Below the pieces are notes generated by a model, which did no database searches, was not told where the DNA came from, and worked only from the letters and a program-made list of their open reading frames with translations. From NCBI GenBank assembly GCA_029931535.1, contig JAQPZY010001297.1:1240001-1304000 (forward strand): a stretch of DNA of 64,000 nt, written 5' to 3'. Shown piece after piece: positions 9,425 to 18,990 of the stretch (position 1 is the stretch's first letter; the number at the start of each line of letters is the position of its first letter). This DNA comes from Margaritifera margaritifera (taxonomy: Eukaryota; Mollusca; Bivalvia; Unionida; Margaritiferidae). Position numbers and translations under genes: made by a program.

Positions 9425-10298
9425 TTATACTGGAACACGTCTCCGCTCATTGTCCGCACGGCGTACCATCTTCATGACAGGCATTACTCGACGTTGAGGT
9501 GTTTTCAACGGACTAAATCGTCTCAGTTCTTCTTTGGATAAATTCACTAAACTTTGTAACACGCCTGTTCTCTCTTGGACTTTGGTTTTAGGAGAGGGAA
9601 CTTTTTTAGCGGCAGCTGCAGCGGCCAGATTAGCCGAAGTCGATGCCTCCGAAGTGGTGACTGTCGAAATGGGTTTCTATTTTTGCATCAAATTAGGAAA
9701 CACTTGTCTTAAGTCCGGTTTGGCAGGCATCACGACGAAGGGCGAAGACGACGAAGTGGACGGAGGAGAAGGAGACATCGTCACTGCCTCTCGTGGTTTT
9801 CGGGTGTACGTTTGCGTCCTAGCAGCAGTACCTCTCGTTCGGGTAGCAGATGTGGTTGGTGTTTTCTTGGAGGGGCTTTTCTTTTTCTTCTTCTTAGGGG
9901 TTTTCTTCTTAGGACTTTTCTTCTTGGGACTTTTCTTTTTGGTTTTGGTTTTGGTTTGGGCATTAGGATCCCATTTCAAAAGTGCACGAATCATGACAAC
10001 TCATAAAGAACCACTACTACCAGGGGTCAAAGTGATTTGTTTTTTAGTGCGTGGATCGATTCTAGGATCGGCCAGTTGTGACAACGCCACTTTATGTTTT
10101 TGAAAAAAAACGTTGGGTTTGATGAGGGATGTGAATGATGCCTTGAAGTAATTGACGTGCTGTCAAAGTAAACCATCGTAACACTTCTTTGAGACTAGCT
10201 TCTAACAAATGGGCACGGACTTGTGCATTTTATTCGTGACTGATGCCATACAAGGCGCTAATCAATTTGGCAGGATGATGAGCTTGAAAGGAAATCAT
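9425..10298 (-). pseudogene. Basic virion core protein (element B, left copy), broken
   Basis: The start ATG is at 10,298, and the frame is homologous codon by codon to the open gene at 63,423. Compared with that copy three lesions are visible: an AAA codon has become TAA at codon 24 (near 10,230); a run of T is eight long here and seven there (near 10,110), shifting the frame; and a TAG lies near 9,677. The middle part remains open (9677-9994) and encodes a lysine/serine/proline array (KKKSPKKKSPKKKTPKKKK). The C-terminal part ends in arginine-rich sequence at a TAA at 9425-9427. Such K/S/P arrays bind and condense DNA, as in adenovirus core proteins. Role by composition and gene position. 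Confidence 0.75.
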
Positions 10299-10334
10299 CA
10301 CGAAGACTGTGAGAAAGAAATGACGTGGTGGATG

Positions 10335-10342
10335 TTTTTATA
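10335..10342 (-). promoter_or_regulatory. TATA box of the left core-protein gene
   Basis: TATAAAAA on the minus strand lies 37 bases before the ATG at 10,298. The same AAAAAACTATAAAAAC context lies at 63,368-63,375 ahead of the right copy gene. Confidence 0.6.
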
Positions 10343-10354
10343 GTTTTTTTTCTT

Positions 10355-11080
10355 TCAGAGAGTGGCCCAAGGGGACGTGTAAATGACGGGACCTCCTTCT
10401 TGACACCAATGGTGAAACAATTGGGTACGAAATCTCAAATAATCGGGAGTGGTGGGTTTTAAATCGATGAGTAAATACGCGTGAGGTGTTTGAGTGGCAT
10501 CGTCGTACGCATAATTCAGCCAAGGAGTGCCTAATTGTTTGGCTAATATTTGCACCTGAGATTTGTCTCTGTGGCTTTTAAACGACATCACGTAATGAGC
10601 ATTGAGACTGATGGTACGATGGGCTTTACTTTGTTGAAATAAATTTTGAGTAATGTAAATGATGCTGGCATTACGATGATGTCCTTTTCGTGTAAACCAA
10701 AGTTTAATTTCTTCTTCGTTTTCTCCTAACATCTCATCGAAGATGACAAGATGTGTTTGACTCAAGTCAGACACGATCCCATCGTCTTCGCGAGGTATGC
10801 CTTCGACAAACGAAATGGCTTCTCCTTGACTTTCTCGAAGTAACGTGTAAGACGATTGCCACTCTTTGTAACACCACACGATACGATCAAACAAATGAGA
10901 TTTGTGTTCGATCAAACGTTTGACAAATTCGGTTTTGCCTGAACCACTGGGTCCAGCAATCAACATGTTAACAGGATGGCGCAGATACAAAGCTTCCCAA
11001 CTTTGACGATTTAACTTTTCGTCAATCACTTTGACAACAGAAGAAGAGGCAGAGGAGGCAGAGGAGGAAGATGCAGCCAT
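10355..11080 (-). CDS. Packaging ATPase of element B, left copy
   Basis: A 241-residue open frame from the ATG at 11,080 (MAASSSSASSAS). The frame extends upstream to 11,179, but the TATA box at 11,128 and the matching ATG of the right copy (62,617) favour the shorter start. After a serine-rich leader comes a conserved VIDEKLNRQSWEALYLRHP block, Walker A GPSGSGKTEF, and Walker B LVIFDEML. A sensor-like YITQNLF block follows and then a C-terminal YLLIDLKP segment. This is the A32/FtsK-HerA family ATPase that pumps DNA into capsids of double-jelly-roll viruses. It lacks four residues (PPQR) found after the DR pair in the right copy. It is the only large intact gene in this otherwise broken copy, which may be chance or recent activity. 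Confidence 0.85.
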   Translation of the reverse strand: MAASSSSASSASSSVVKVIDEKLNRQSWEALYLRHPVNMLIAGPSGSGKTEFVKRLIEHKSHLFDRIVWCYKEWQSSYTLLRESQGEAISFVEGIPREDDGIVSDLSQTHLVIFDEMLGENEEEIKLWFTRKGHHRNASIIYITQNLFQQSKAHRTISLNAHYVMSFKSHRDKSQVQILAKQLGTPWLNYAYDDATQTPHAYLLIDLKPTTPDYLRFRTQLFHHWCQEGGPVIYTSPWATL

Positions 11081-11127
11081 GACTGAGGTAGGAAGAATTT
11101 TGAGAAGAACACGAAAGACACAAGACA

Positions 11128-11134
11128 TTTTATA
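11128..11134 (-). promoter_or_regulatory. TATA box of the left packaging ATPase
   Basis: TATAAAA on the minus strand, 47 bases before the ATG at 11,080. The surrounding GTGTATGAAATGTATAAAATGTCTTG is nearly identical to the sequence at 62,551-62,576 before the right ATPase, so the promoter is conserved between copies. Confidence 0.65.
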
Positions 11135-11156
11135 CATTTCATACACGTTTAATGTT

Positions 11157-11294
11157 TTAAGCAAACAACAAAAAAGCATATTTACAAGTCATGAAGGACG
11201 AAAACGCATACAGCAAAAACGAGGACAGAATGATGTAGAACAGTGGAAGTCGAGTTTGCCTTCCCAACGTTGTCAACCCTGTAAATACGCTCAT
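11157..11294 (-). CDS. Small membrane-protein ORF upstream of the left ATPase
   Basis: A 45-residue frame starts MSVFTGLTTLGRQTRLPLFY and continues into a hydrophobic stretch (IILSSFLLYAFSSF) that could span a membrane. It overlaps the ATPase promoter region. A different 48-residue hydrophobic ORF lies in the same place in the right copy (62,345-62,491). Position and hydrophobicity are the only evidence; it may be fortuitous. Confidence 0.3.
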   Translation of the reverse strand: MSVFTGLTTLGRQTRLPLFYIILSSFLLYAFSSFMTCKYAFLLFA

Positions 11295-11329
11295 GTTTAA
11301 AAAATGTTTGTTGGTTGTTTGCAGTTTTA

Positions 11330-12640
11330 TATTAGAGAAGCTTCTTATTATGTATTAAAAAATGCTGATTTTTGAAAAAAATGGTGTTGTGTTGTTTATT
11401 GGATTTGAAAAAAAAAATGAAATGAATATGCTCTATCTCTTTCTATCGATCTGAGGTCACCGACTCTTTCCCATTTCTCACTATCGATCTGAGACATGTT
11501 TTCCATCGCGTCCGCGCTTCCAGCATATAAAGCGGTGCGTTTGTCATTCCAGTCAGATGGAAGTATGGGGCCAAGCTGCTGTGCTGACCAATGGAGTTTA
11601 TGTCGACCTATCCCCCGCCAACAGCCAACCACATGGAGCAGCAACATAGCGAGCTACCAAGGGGGCGCTGCGTTAAGGAGAGAGCCAGCATGGCAGACAG
11701 ACAGAGCTTCTCTACCGGGGACCACCTGCTGAATAATAGTCCTTCTAAGGGCTAAACAGTCCTTCTAAGGGCTATTTCATTGCCTGAATCAATGGGGTTT
11801 TCAATTTGGCTTTTTTTCGAAAACCCCTTTTGATTATACTCTATTCAAACACAAATTTGATCAATTTCGAACCACCGTCTAAAAAATTACAACCCACAAT
11901 TGTAGTGTGCGTGATACGAAAAAGATATGAGTAATTCCTACTCAAAGATTGGTATTGTCTTTTTGTGTAAAAAAAATGTACACTTTGTACACAAAATTTT
12001 CACAACTGGAAACATACGCGTTAAACGGAAAATTCTTTGTAACTCGTAGTATTGTCATAATTGAATAAGTGGCTTACACTTTATTGGTATTAGGGACAGC
12101 CCGACTTAGTTCAACTGGGCAGAATTTGATCATGTATTTACTTTACTGGCGTTTCAGCTTCCGTCTCTCTTCGCGCCTTCGCTTGCTTAGTCCGTGCCGC
12201 CTTTTTACTCCTGACTGCGTACTTCAAACAATTCTAGCAACAACGTGCGCTACAACGCGCACACATATACCTGTAAACATTGTGGTTCTAGTCCTATGTA
12301 CAGGTATATCAACACACCTTACGATTTCGTGCGCTCAATGATCCCCCTCGTGGGGCAACCATGCATTGACTGTAGGGTGTGTTAAGTGTACCACCTCTCC
12401 AATAGCGCGCATTCAATTTAACCTCCTCGTGGGGAATCATGCTGCGCTGGAGGGGTGTACATCTGTAAGTGTCAGGTGTGTTACGAACTGTTAACACACC
12501 TGAGCAACTAGAAATGTGTTTAATCACATATTTAATCCCCCTGACGGGGGTACATAGTCGTGCATGCCCGAAGGGCGCATACGATTTTAATCCAAGAACA
12601 ACAACATTCCAGTCACTCTCGTTGACTCGTCAACACTTCA
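11330..12640. other. Non-coding insert region of the left copy with many short hairpins
   Basis: No convincing gene is seen. The region includes a TATAAAG-type box at 11,524, two tandem copies of AGTCCTTCTAAGGGCT (11,738-11,753 and 11,758-11,773) each able to form a six-pair stem, a palindrome TGTACACTTTGTACA near 11,977, and a cluster of GC-rich hairpins from 12,309 to 12,590. In the right copy this interval is filled by the HNH, polymerase N-part, BIR and repeat-protein genes. The sequence is unlike them, so the two copies differ here by replacement. Confidence 0.5.
12309..12590. repeat. Cluster of short inverted repeats
   Basis: Several small hairpins follow one another: CCCCCTCGTGGGG (12,343), CCTCCTCGTGGGG (12,420), CCCCCTGACGGGGG (12,537) and GCCCGAAGGGC (12,566). 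A longer arm pair, AGGTGTGTTA/TAACACACCT with a 7-base loop, lies at 12,474-12,500. AACACACCT and AGGTGTGTT also recur at 12,309 and 12,376. This looks like one or more small palindromic insertions or a structured regulatory region. No coding role is seen. Confidence 0.55.
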
Positions 12641-12681
12641 AGAAATGGCAGGCAGCCAAGATTAGCAAGTTGAATGACGCA

Positions 12682-13035
12682 ATGGTTAATATGCAGCTGG
12701 TGAGACATAACCTACTTCAGAAGAACCCAGAGAATTAGACGATTATCTTTTTGCAAATTTCTCAAGATCTGGTGGAAGAAGTCCTGAGAGAAGAAATCAT
12801 CAGGGACAGAGCGGAATGGGAGGAGAGACAAAGAGTTCAGCAGCAGCAACAACAAAGACAACAACAACAACAACAACAACAACAACTCTTACAGCAGCTG
12901 AAACCACCAGACGAAGAAGTCAGTTGCAGAATGGATTGTGAGGAGTTTGCCTTCTCTTTCACCAGAAAGAGACCTTGTCCTGCGGCCATGAGACCTGTGG
13001 CGAAACGTGTTCGCCCTGCTGCTACTAGAAGTTAA
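12682..13035 (+). pseudogene. Poly-Q, NLS-bearing protein of element B (left copy), interrupted by TAG
   Basis: The frame runs from before 12,600, passes an in-frame ATG at 12,682, is cut by a TAG at 12,736-12,738, and continues to a TAA at 13,033-13,035. After the stop it encodes an acidic helix (VEEVLREEIIRD), a WEERQRV motif and a long glutamine tract. It ends with a KRPCPAAMRPVAKRVRP segment that looks like a bipartite nuclear localisation signal. A homologous WEER plus poly-Q stretch is present on the minus strand at 58,845-58,965 in the right copy, also facing the element terminus. The gene is transcribed away from the ATPase. It may be a regulatory nuclear protein; no family was recognised. 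No ATG precedes the poly-Q after the stop, so the copy is probably dead. Confidence 0.5.
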
Positions 13036-13640
13036 AACAAAAAACGTCTTACCCCAACGGCCCTTTTCAGTGCCACCCAGATCTCTAGAAAAGAAAACTC
13101 TTAGATTGCCAACCCAAAAAATATTTTTTCTGTATGTTTAGTGTTTGTATGTGTGTCTTTGTCTTCCCCACTCCAAAAAAATAACTTTCCCTTCTTAAAA
13201 ATGTAAGTGTGGTGTGCGTTTGTTTTTGTTTTTAAAAAAAATAAAAAATAATATTTTTTAAAAAAATGTAAGTGTGGTGTGGGTTTGTGTTTTATAAAAA
13301 ATAAAAATTAAAGAGTGTTTTCTTTTAGGTCCGCGTACTTAGTGTGTGTTTTTTTCAGGGTGTAAGATCAGCGAAGCTCAAAATGACGTCATAAGGATGA
13401 CGTCAGACGCGGTCGTGTGGGTTATGTTTTTTATGTACGTGTGAGGATGTTTTACCCAAATCTGCCATTCACCCTTGCTTGTATATGAAAGTGTGTGTCT
13501 ATTTCATCCCCTTCTTTTACATCCTACCACTGTTATGCGATAGTAGGTTTGTGTGTGTAAGTATAATGTGTGTAAAGCACACATACCCTTTTTGGTTGGT
13601 TACGAAGTGTAGGGTACCTTAATCACTCCCATAGCGTGAT
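13036..13640. other. Low-complexity A/T and TGTG-rich spacer
   Basis: No gene is visible. Two diverged copies of an AAAAATGTAAGTGTGGTGTGSGTTTGT block lie at 13,198 and 13,264, and the rest is T/G-rich. It resembles the subterminal DNA of element B rather than host sequence. Confidence 0.4.
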
Positions 13641-13649
13641 GGATATTAA

Positions 13650-13880
13650 TCAAAAAGGTGGGTGTTGGATAGAAATCAAAAAGTGGGTGTTGGATAGTAA
13701 TGAAAACATGGGTGTACGATAGTAATCAAAAAGTGGGTGTTAGATAGTATTCAAAAAGTGGGTGTTAGATAGTATTCAAAAAGTGGGTGTTGGATAGTAA
13801 TGAAAAAATGGGTGTTGGATAGTAATTAAAAAGTGGGTGCTGGATTGTATTCAAAAAGTGGGTGTTGGATAGTATGTTTT
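13650..13880. repeat. About 25-bp tandem repeat, subterminal in element B
   Basis: About nine tandem units with consensus TCAAAAAGTGGGTGTTGGATAGTA, with further single units at 13,989 and 14,129. The GTTGGATAGTAT part also occurs in the terminal stretch 15,170-15,450, and its reverse (ACTATCCAACAC) occurs at 57,400, which ties the repeat to the element ends. Confidence 0.8.
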
Positions 13881-14619
13881 TTGTAATTTCTTCCCTTCGT
13901 CATACCCTTTTCATCTGATAGTTGGTTTGGGTCTTTAGACAGCACACAAAGGCGTTTGGGATAGTGTGTATGGGGTATTAGATAGTATTCAAAAAGTGGG
14001 TGTTGGATAGTATTTTCTGTGATTTCTTCCCTTCGTCATACCTTTTTCGTTTAATAGTAGGTTTGGGGTTTTCAGACAGCAGACAAGGCGTTTGGGAGAG
14101 TGTGTATGGGGTTTTGGATAGTATTCAAAAAGTGGGTGTTGCATAGTAGATGACGAGGTATTGGTCACTACACACGGCGCGTTGGATAGTATAGATGACG
14201 GGGTAATGGTCACTACACAAGGCGTGTTGATGGTATAGTATGTGGTGTTTGGATTGTGTATGTGTCTGTCTCCATAAACTCTTCTGACCCTATAAACACT
14301 TCTGTCCCGAAGTGCCACCCTCCATGTTCATTTCCCGTTTGTATTTAACTGTCTCAATCCCTTTCTACGTCCAAATCCTGTTCTTGTTGTTGTTGATGAT
14401 TATGCTGCTATGATATTTGTAGTGAAAGGTGGTGGCATCTCAGGGGTAGTGAAAGTGGATGATGAAATGGGTTTAGAAAGCTTTGCCCGTGATGGTCTCT
14501 TTCTCTTGGGTTGTGTTAAAGAAGTTTGATATATTTGTTTCAGATACGTTAACTCCACCAAAATGTTTTGTAGTAGACTCACCGTTTTGTTTTCACTACT
14601 CCCTTCATTCTGTCTATGA

Positions 14620-14940
14620 GTTTCAAAATTTGAGTACTATTTTTAGTCTCAGCCAATTTTTTAAAAATTTTCCGGATTATTTTCAGTCTCCGCTAACGTC
14701 CGGTACAATTTTGGAATTTTAGTGCTACTTTTAGTCTCAGCCAATTTTGTAAAAAAAAAAAAACGGATTATTTTCAGTCTCCGCTAACGTCCGGTACAAT
14801 TTTGGAATTTTAGTGCTACTTTTAGTCTCAGCCAATTTTTTTTAAAAAAAATCCGGATTATTTTCAGTCTCCGCTAACGTCCGGTACAATTTCGGAATTT
14901 TAGTATTACTTTTAGTCTAGGCCATTATAATCTAATGTTG
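14620..14940. repeat. About 88-bp terminal repeat of element B, three copies
   Basis: Three consecutive units carry ATTATTTTCAGTCTCCGCTAACGTCCGGTACAATT followed by ACTTTTAGTCTCAGCC. Two units of the same repeat lie in reverse orientation at 57,665-57,840. Units differ mainly in the length of an A/T run. Confidence 0.85.
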
Positions 14941-15891
14941 CGAATTTTTTCTAGTCAACGCTAAAGTCCGTGACGGTTCCCGAAGTTTAGCACAACTTTA
15001 AGTCACGTTCATTTTAGTGTTATTATGAGTTGGCTCCCTTGATTAAAGCTATTTATAACATAGGTACAATATATGCAAATATACTGACACCTCCAACATG
15101 ATCTGAGGTATTGGTAATGCTTTATATATAACTCTAGGCTATATAAATATAGCCACTAGGCAGATTGTCACTACACATGGCGTGTTGGAGAGTATATGTG
15201 GGATTTTGGATAGCATAGATTACGGGGTATTGGTCGCTACACACGGCGTGTTGATGGTATAGTGTGGGGTGTTTGATTGTAGATGACGGAGCAATGTCAC
15301 TACACACGGCGTGTTGGATAGTGTAGTGTGTGTTTGGATAGTAGATGACGTTGTATTCGTCACTACACACGGCGTGTTGATGGTGTAGTGTGGGGTGTTT
15401 GGATAGTAGATGACATTGTATTCGTCACTACACACGGCATGTTGGATAGTATAGTGTTTGTTTGTCTATGTGTATGTGTCTGTCCTCATAAACACTTCTG
15501 ACCCTATAAACACTTCTGTCCCAAGTGCCACCCTCCATGTTCATTTCCCGTTTGTCCCCCAACTGCCCCAATGTTCATTTCCCGTTTGTCCCCCAAGTGC
15601 TCCCTCCATGTTAATTTCCCACTGTGACCCCATTGTCCCTATTTACCCCCATATATTAAAATATTTGTGTTAGATGTATGTATCTATTCTATCCCTAAAA
15701 ATATTTTTCTGTCCCCACTGCCCCAGAGTGCCCCCAAGTGCTCCCAACTGCCCCCAAGTGCTCCATACTGCCCCCAAGTGCCCCATCCATGTTAAATTCC
15801 CGTTACTGCCACGTAGTGCCCCATCCATGTTAAATTCCCGTTACTGCCCCTTAGTGCCCCACACTGCCCTATTTACCCCCACATTACTACT
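14941..15891 (-). repeat. Terminal region of element B, left copy (inverse of 57,161-57,665)
   Basis: The order of blocks is the mirror image of the right copy: the 88-bp repeats, GTCAACGCTAAAGTCCGTGACGGTTCCC, the CTATTTATAACATAGGTACAATATATGCAAA block, CTCCAACATGATCTGAGGTAT, then CTACACACGGCGTGTTGGATAGT and finally CATGTTAAATTCCCGTTACTGCCCC units. In the left copy the ACACGGCGTGTTGGATAG and ATGTTCATTTCCCG parts are amplified several-fold. The end reads TACCCCCACATTACTACT. No gene is present. Confidence 0.75.
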
Positions 15892-16863
15892 ATGGGTTGA
15901 AATCTCTCAACAAGCCCTTCAATAATTCTATATAAAAATTTAAAAAATGTAAATACGGCATTATTCAGTGGAAATCATCGAGAGTATTGCAATAAAGTCA
16001 GGAATGTACCTGCTTATCATTCTGTAGCAAATTATAAATACAAATTTAAAAAGCGGAGTCATCAAGTGCAATTCTTTAAAGTTCATCAACCTACCTACCT
16101 ACCTATCTTTGTACAAATAGATTCTAAAAATACACTCTTAATTTCCAGGGATTTCAGAATTTCCAGTTTTAAAGTGCACTCTAACAATATAATCATACCA
16201 TACCCTTATGTTGGTCTCTAAAAGTCTGTCATCTGGTATCCATGAATTCCATTCCCATACTTTACTGTCCCATCATGTTCAGTTCTCATGGAGAGCCATT
16301 GTATCCTATCCATGTTCGATTCCCATAAGACCCCATACCATCCCATTCATGTTAGATCTCCATAGAGCCCATACCATCCCATAATGTTAAATTTCCATAC
16401 GGCCTCATAACAACCGGCATTTTTAAATTTATATATACCCCCATAGTGACATCCGTAAGGTGAATTTCGTTAAGGTCCCACATCGACCCTTCCGTAGTGT
16501 TAAATTTTGTATAGATTCCCATACTGACCCCTATAACTACTCTCCCAATTCAGCCGCAGGTGACGTACTGTGTAAAAAAACACGTTCTGCTGGCTATGTT
16601 GATCGATGAATTAGACCTTATCATGAAATATTAAATATATCGACTGTCAAAGGACCTCATATAATACAGGTTTGATATACACTGAATTTTACCTTTAACT
16701 TTGGCCTTAACCTTAAAGATTGAACCCCAAATGTGGTACGCAACACACCATTTAATAATCATATATAAGTGTGAATAGTTTCATCAGTTCAACTCATCTC
16801 GAATGAAAGTTACTTAGTGGAAAATGTAAAGGCCGGCCGGACGAACAAACTCACGTACTGACG

Positions 16864-16926
<63 letters not shown>

Positions 16927-18416
16927 GGGGGGGGGGGACAGATGAAGAACAAAAGAGAAAGAAAGAGAGATTTTTACCAGCAATTGAAACACGATTAGAA
17001 TCTCCTTAGAATACCTTTCATCATATATAGCAGCAGTTTTCTAAACAATGCTGAATTTTTTCTTCCTTGATCATTGTAGAGTTTCCATGATCATCATTAC
17101 CTATATGTAAAATAAATCACGCGATCGGATTAATAATAAACTGTACTATTTCTCAATTTAAGTCAATCATCTTCTTGAAAAGGAAACGATTCGGCAATAG
17201 TTTTTTTTTATTCTTTCTCTTCTATTAAACAAACACACATAACAAAAGATATATAGGTAATATCTACATATATCTCGGCAAATCATGGGGGAGACAGGCA
17301 TCATCCAGACAAGTTGTTAGATTTTTGTGATTTGTCAAATTTGTTAAGCAAAGTGTGGTTGGCTTTTGATTCCTATTCGATTTGTATTTTAACCTTCACC
17401 ATTAGGCTTGATGTAGTCTTTACAATAGGCCACTAGCCACTGCGTTTGCCTTCACCCACTAAACATGAGTGTAAGGGCAATTTAAAACAAATTCGAAAGT
17501 CCATGAAAATCTTCTCACTTTATTATTTGAGATACTATCGTCTCAAATACGGAAAATGTAAATGAACTTCTGAAAAACGCATGCTTATGGAAATATTATA
17601 GTTCAAGCTGTTGAAAATCTAGCATATACACCGCGAGTTCGGCACCGTCATATTGCAAAGGTAAAATGTATGAATGAGGTGAATGCATCAGATGATCTCA
17701 GATTGGTTCGTTGAGTTGCAAGGTTGGTTTGTGTTCATTGTAATGCTGTATACGCTTCATATGAGAATCTTGTTCGAGCGAAATATTTTCATAAACAAAA
17801 ATTTTAACTACACTAAACCTCAACTTTTTTCCGTCTTTTTCCTATCGAGGACTCAAGTTTGTGATGATTTACGAGCAGATTACAAGTAAAAGGACGATGC
17901 AATGACCACAAGCATTAGCACATGAAAACAGATACATGACGTTTTATCGCGACCGAAAATGAAAAGCATCGGTTTCTATTTTAGCTTCAGCATCAGAGAT
18001 CTTAGACTAGAAAGTAAATAGTCTATTGTGTTCGGCATGGCAGGATTGTAATCACAAGTTTTAATGCGTAGTGCGTGCAACCATGGTAAAAGAAAGGGAC
18101 CTTGTGACGTCATGAACAGTATCTAATGACTGACAATACTAGTGATAAATACTGCGATTTATTTCGTCAAAAAATCCGTTCTGGTGTGGAGATTATATTA
18201 AACACGTCTCCTAGATAGTATATACAACAAATCTAAACGAAATGCAAAATGTACTTACCCTGTAAGGGTCCCTCGGAACACAATTCCCTTGCTCGATGTT
18301 CGCTGAAAGATTTCTTTCTTTCAAGCTCATGAAATTCACCAGTCTTTTTCATCCGCATTTGTAGATGACTAGAACAGGTTTTCAACCATGGTTTTTTGGT
18401 TTGTTTTAATTATACA
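15892..18416. other. Intergenic DNA, nothing recognised beyond simple repeats
   Basis: AT-rich single-copy-looking DNA. A CCATACNATCCCATNNATGTTNNATTTCCATA-like diffuse repeat runs from 16,250 to 16,540, in the style of the neighbouring CCCC-rich terminal units. A (GA)n tract followed by poly-G lies at 16,866-16,938. No coding frame is convincing. Confidence 0.4.
16866..16921. repeat. (GA)n microsatellite
   Basis: Uninterrupted GA run followed by a G-rich stretch. Confidence 0.95.
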
Positions 18417-18428
18417 TACATACATACA

Positions 18429-18518
<90 letters not shown>
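18414..18518. repeat. (TACA)n then (TA)n compound microsatellite
   Basis: About eleven TACA units pass directly into about thirty TA units, which end at the GTTACGACT start of an LTR-like repeat. Confidence 0.95.
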
Positions 18519-18522
<4 letters not shown>

Positions 18523-18985
18523 CGACTCTATGGCCTAGAAATATGTAATAGAAAGAAAGTGAAACCAACAAAATCAAGTAAAATCAAGAATCAATTTATT
18601 TCTAGACAATTAAAGTGAAAATTAAAAAACACTTACAATAAAGTAAATTAAAATCCAAATAATCCTAAGTGTCTTAATCACAAGTCCAAAAATACAGAAA
18701 GTTCTGTATGAATTCCAGTAAGCATTGAATGTCCTGATGTGTCAGTAGTCCTGAATGTCATAATGTGCAAGCAGTCTTGAATGTACTGATATGCCTGAAT
18801 GATGTAATCCAGAATATATTTTTATGAATTCACAAAAATCCCAAAGTCATGAATCAATCCAAAATGAGAATGAGCACTTTAGTAATTCCAATCAATATTT
18901 TAAATAAATAATTCCCCTCTCTCTCTGAATTTGTTCTGATTTTCACAACGCAACTATAAACATCTGATTATTACAATGATTATTG
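18519..18985 (-). mobile_element. LTR-like sequence, inverted partner of 18,991-19,918
   Basis: The segment starts GTTACGACT, the reverse complement of AGTCGTAAC that ends the LTR-like segment at 19,918. Reading inward, the two also share a diverged block with TGTAAGT, TTCACTTTRATTGT and GAAA. I therefore read it as a diverged copy of the LTR 3' half in the opposite orientation. No coding sequence lies between the two. Confidence 0.45.
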
Positions 18986-18990
18986 ATATC

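Larger units (their letters stand above)
6986..15891 (-). mobile_element. Element B, left copy: Polinton/adintovirus-like element, 3' end cut by a LINE
   Basis: Reading on the minus strand from 15,891, the element has repetitive terminal DNA, an outward-facing poly-Q gene, a packaging ATPase, a basic core-protein gene, a glycine-rich minor capsid gene, a hypothetical gene, a chromodomain integrase and a small membrane-protein gene. The terminal 15,170-15,891 and 14,620-14,940 repeats, ATPase and core gene all recur in opposite orientation at 57,161-64,000. The presumed end reads ACTACT at 15,886-15,891, the inverse of AGTAGT at 57,161. The other end is lost: a LINE interrupts the last gene at 6,986. 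A retroviral-type integrase plus a packaging ATPase is the hallmark of Polintons/Mavericks and adintoviruses. Major capsid, protease and polymerase genes are not present in this copy. Confidence 0.75.

Noticed and set aside
9534..10103. 189-codon plus-strand frame opposite the core-protein gene
   Set aside because: Its F/L-rich stretch is the antisense of the lysine-rich array; homology with the right copy supports the minus strand. The overlapping minus frames at 63,617-63,938 are rejected for the same reason.
11524..11780. Possible histone or snRNA gene suggested by a TATA box and tandem hairpins
   Set aside because: No histone coding sequence and no recognisable snRNA sequence; kept only as a finding.
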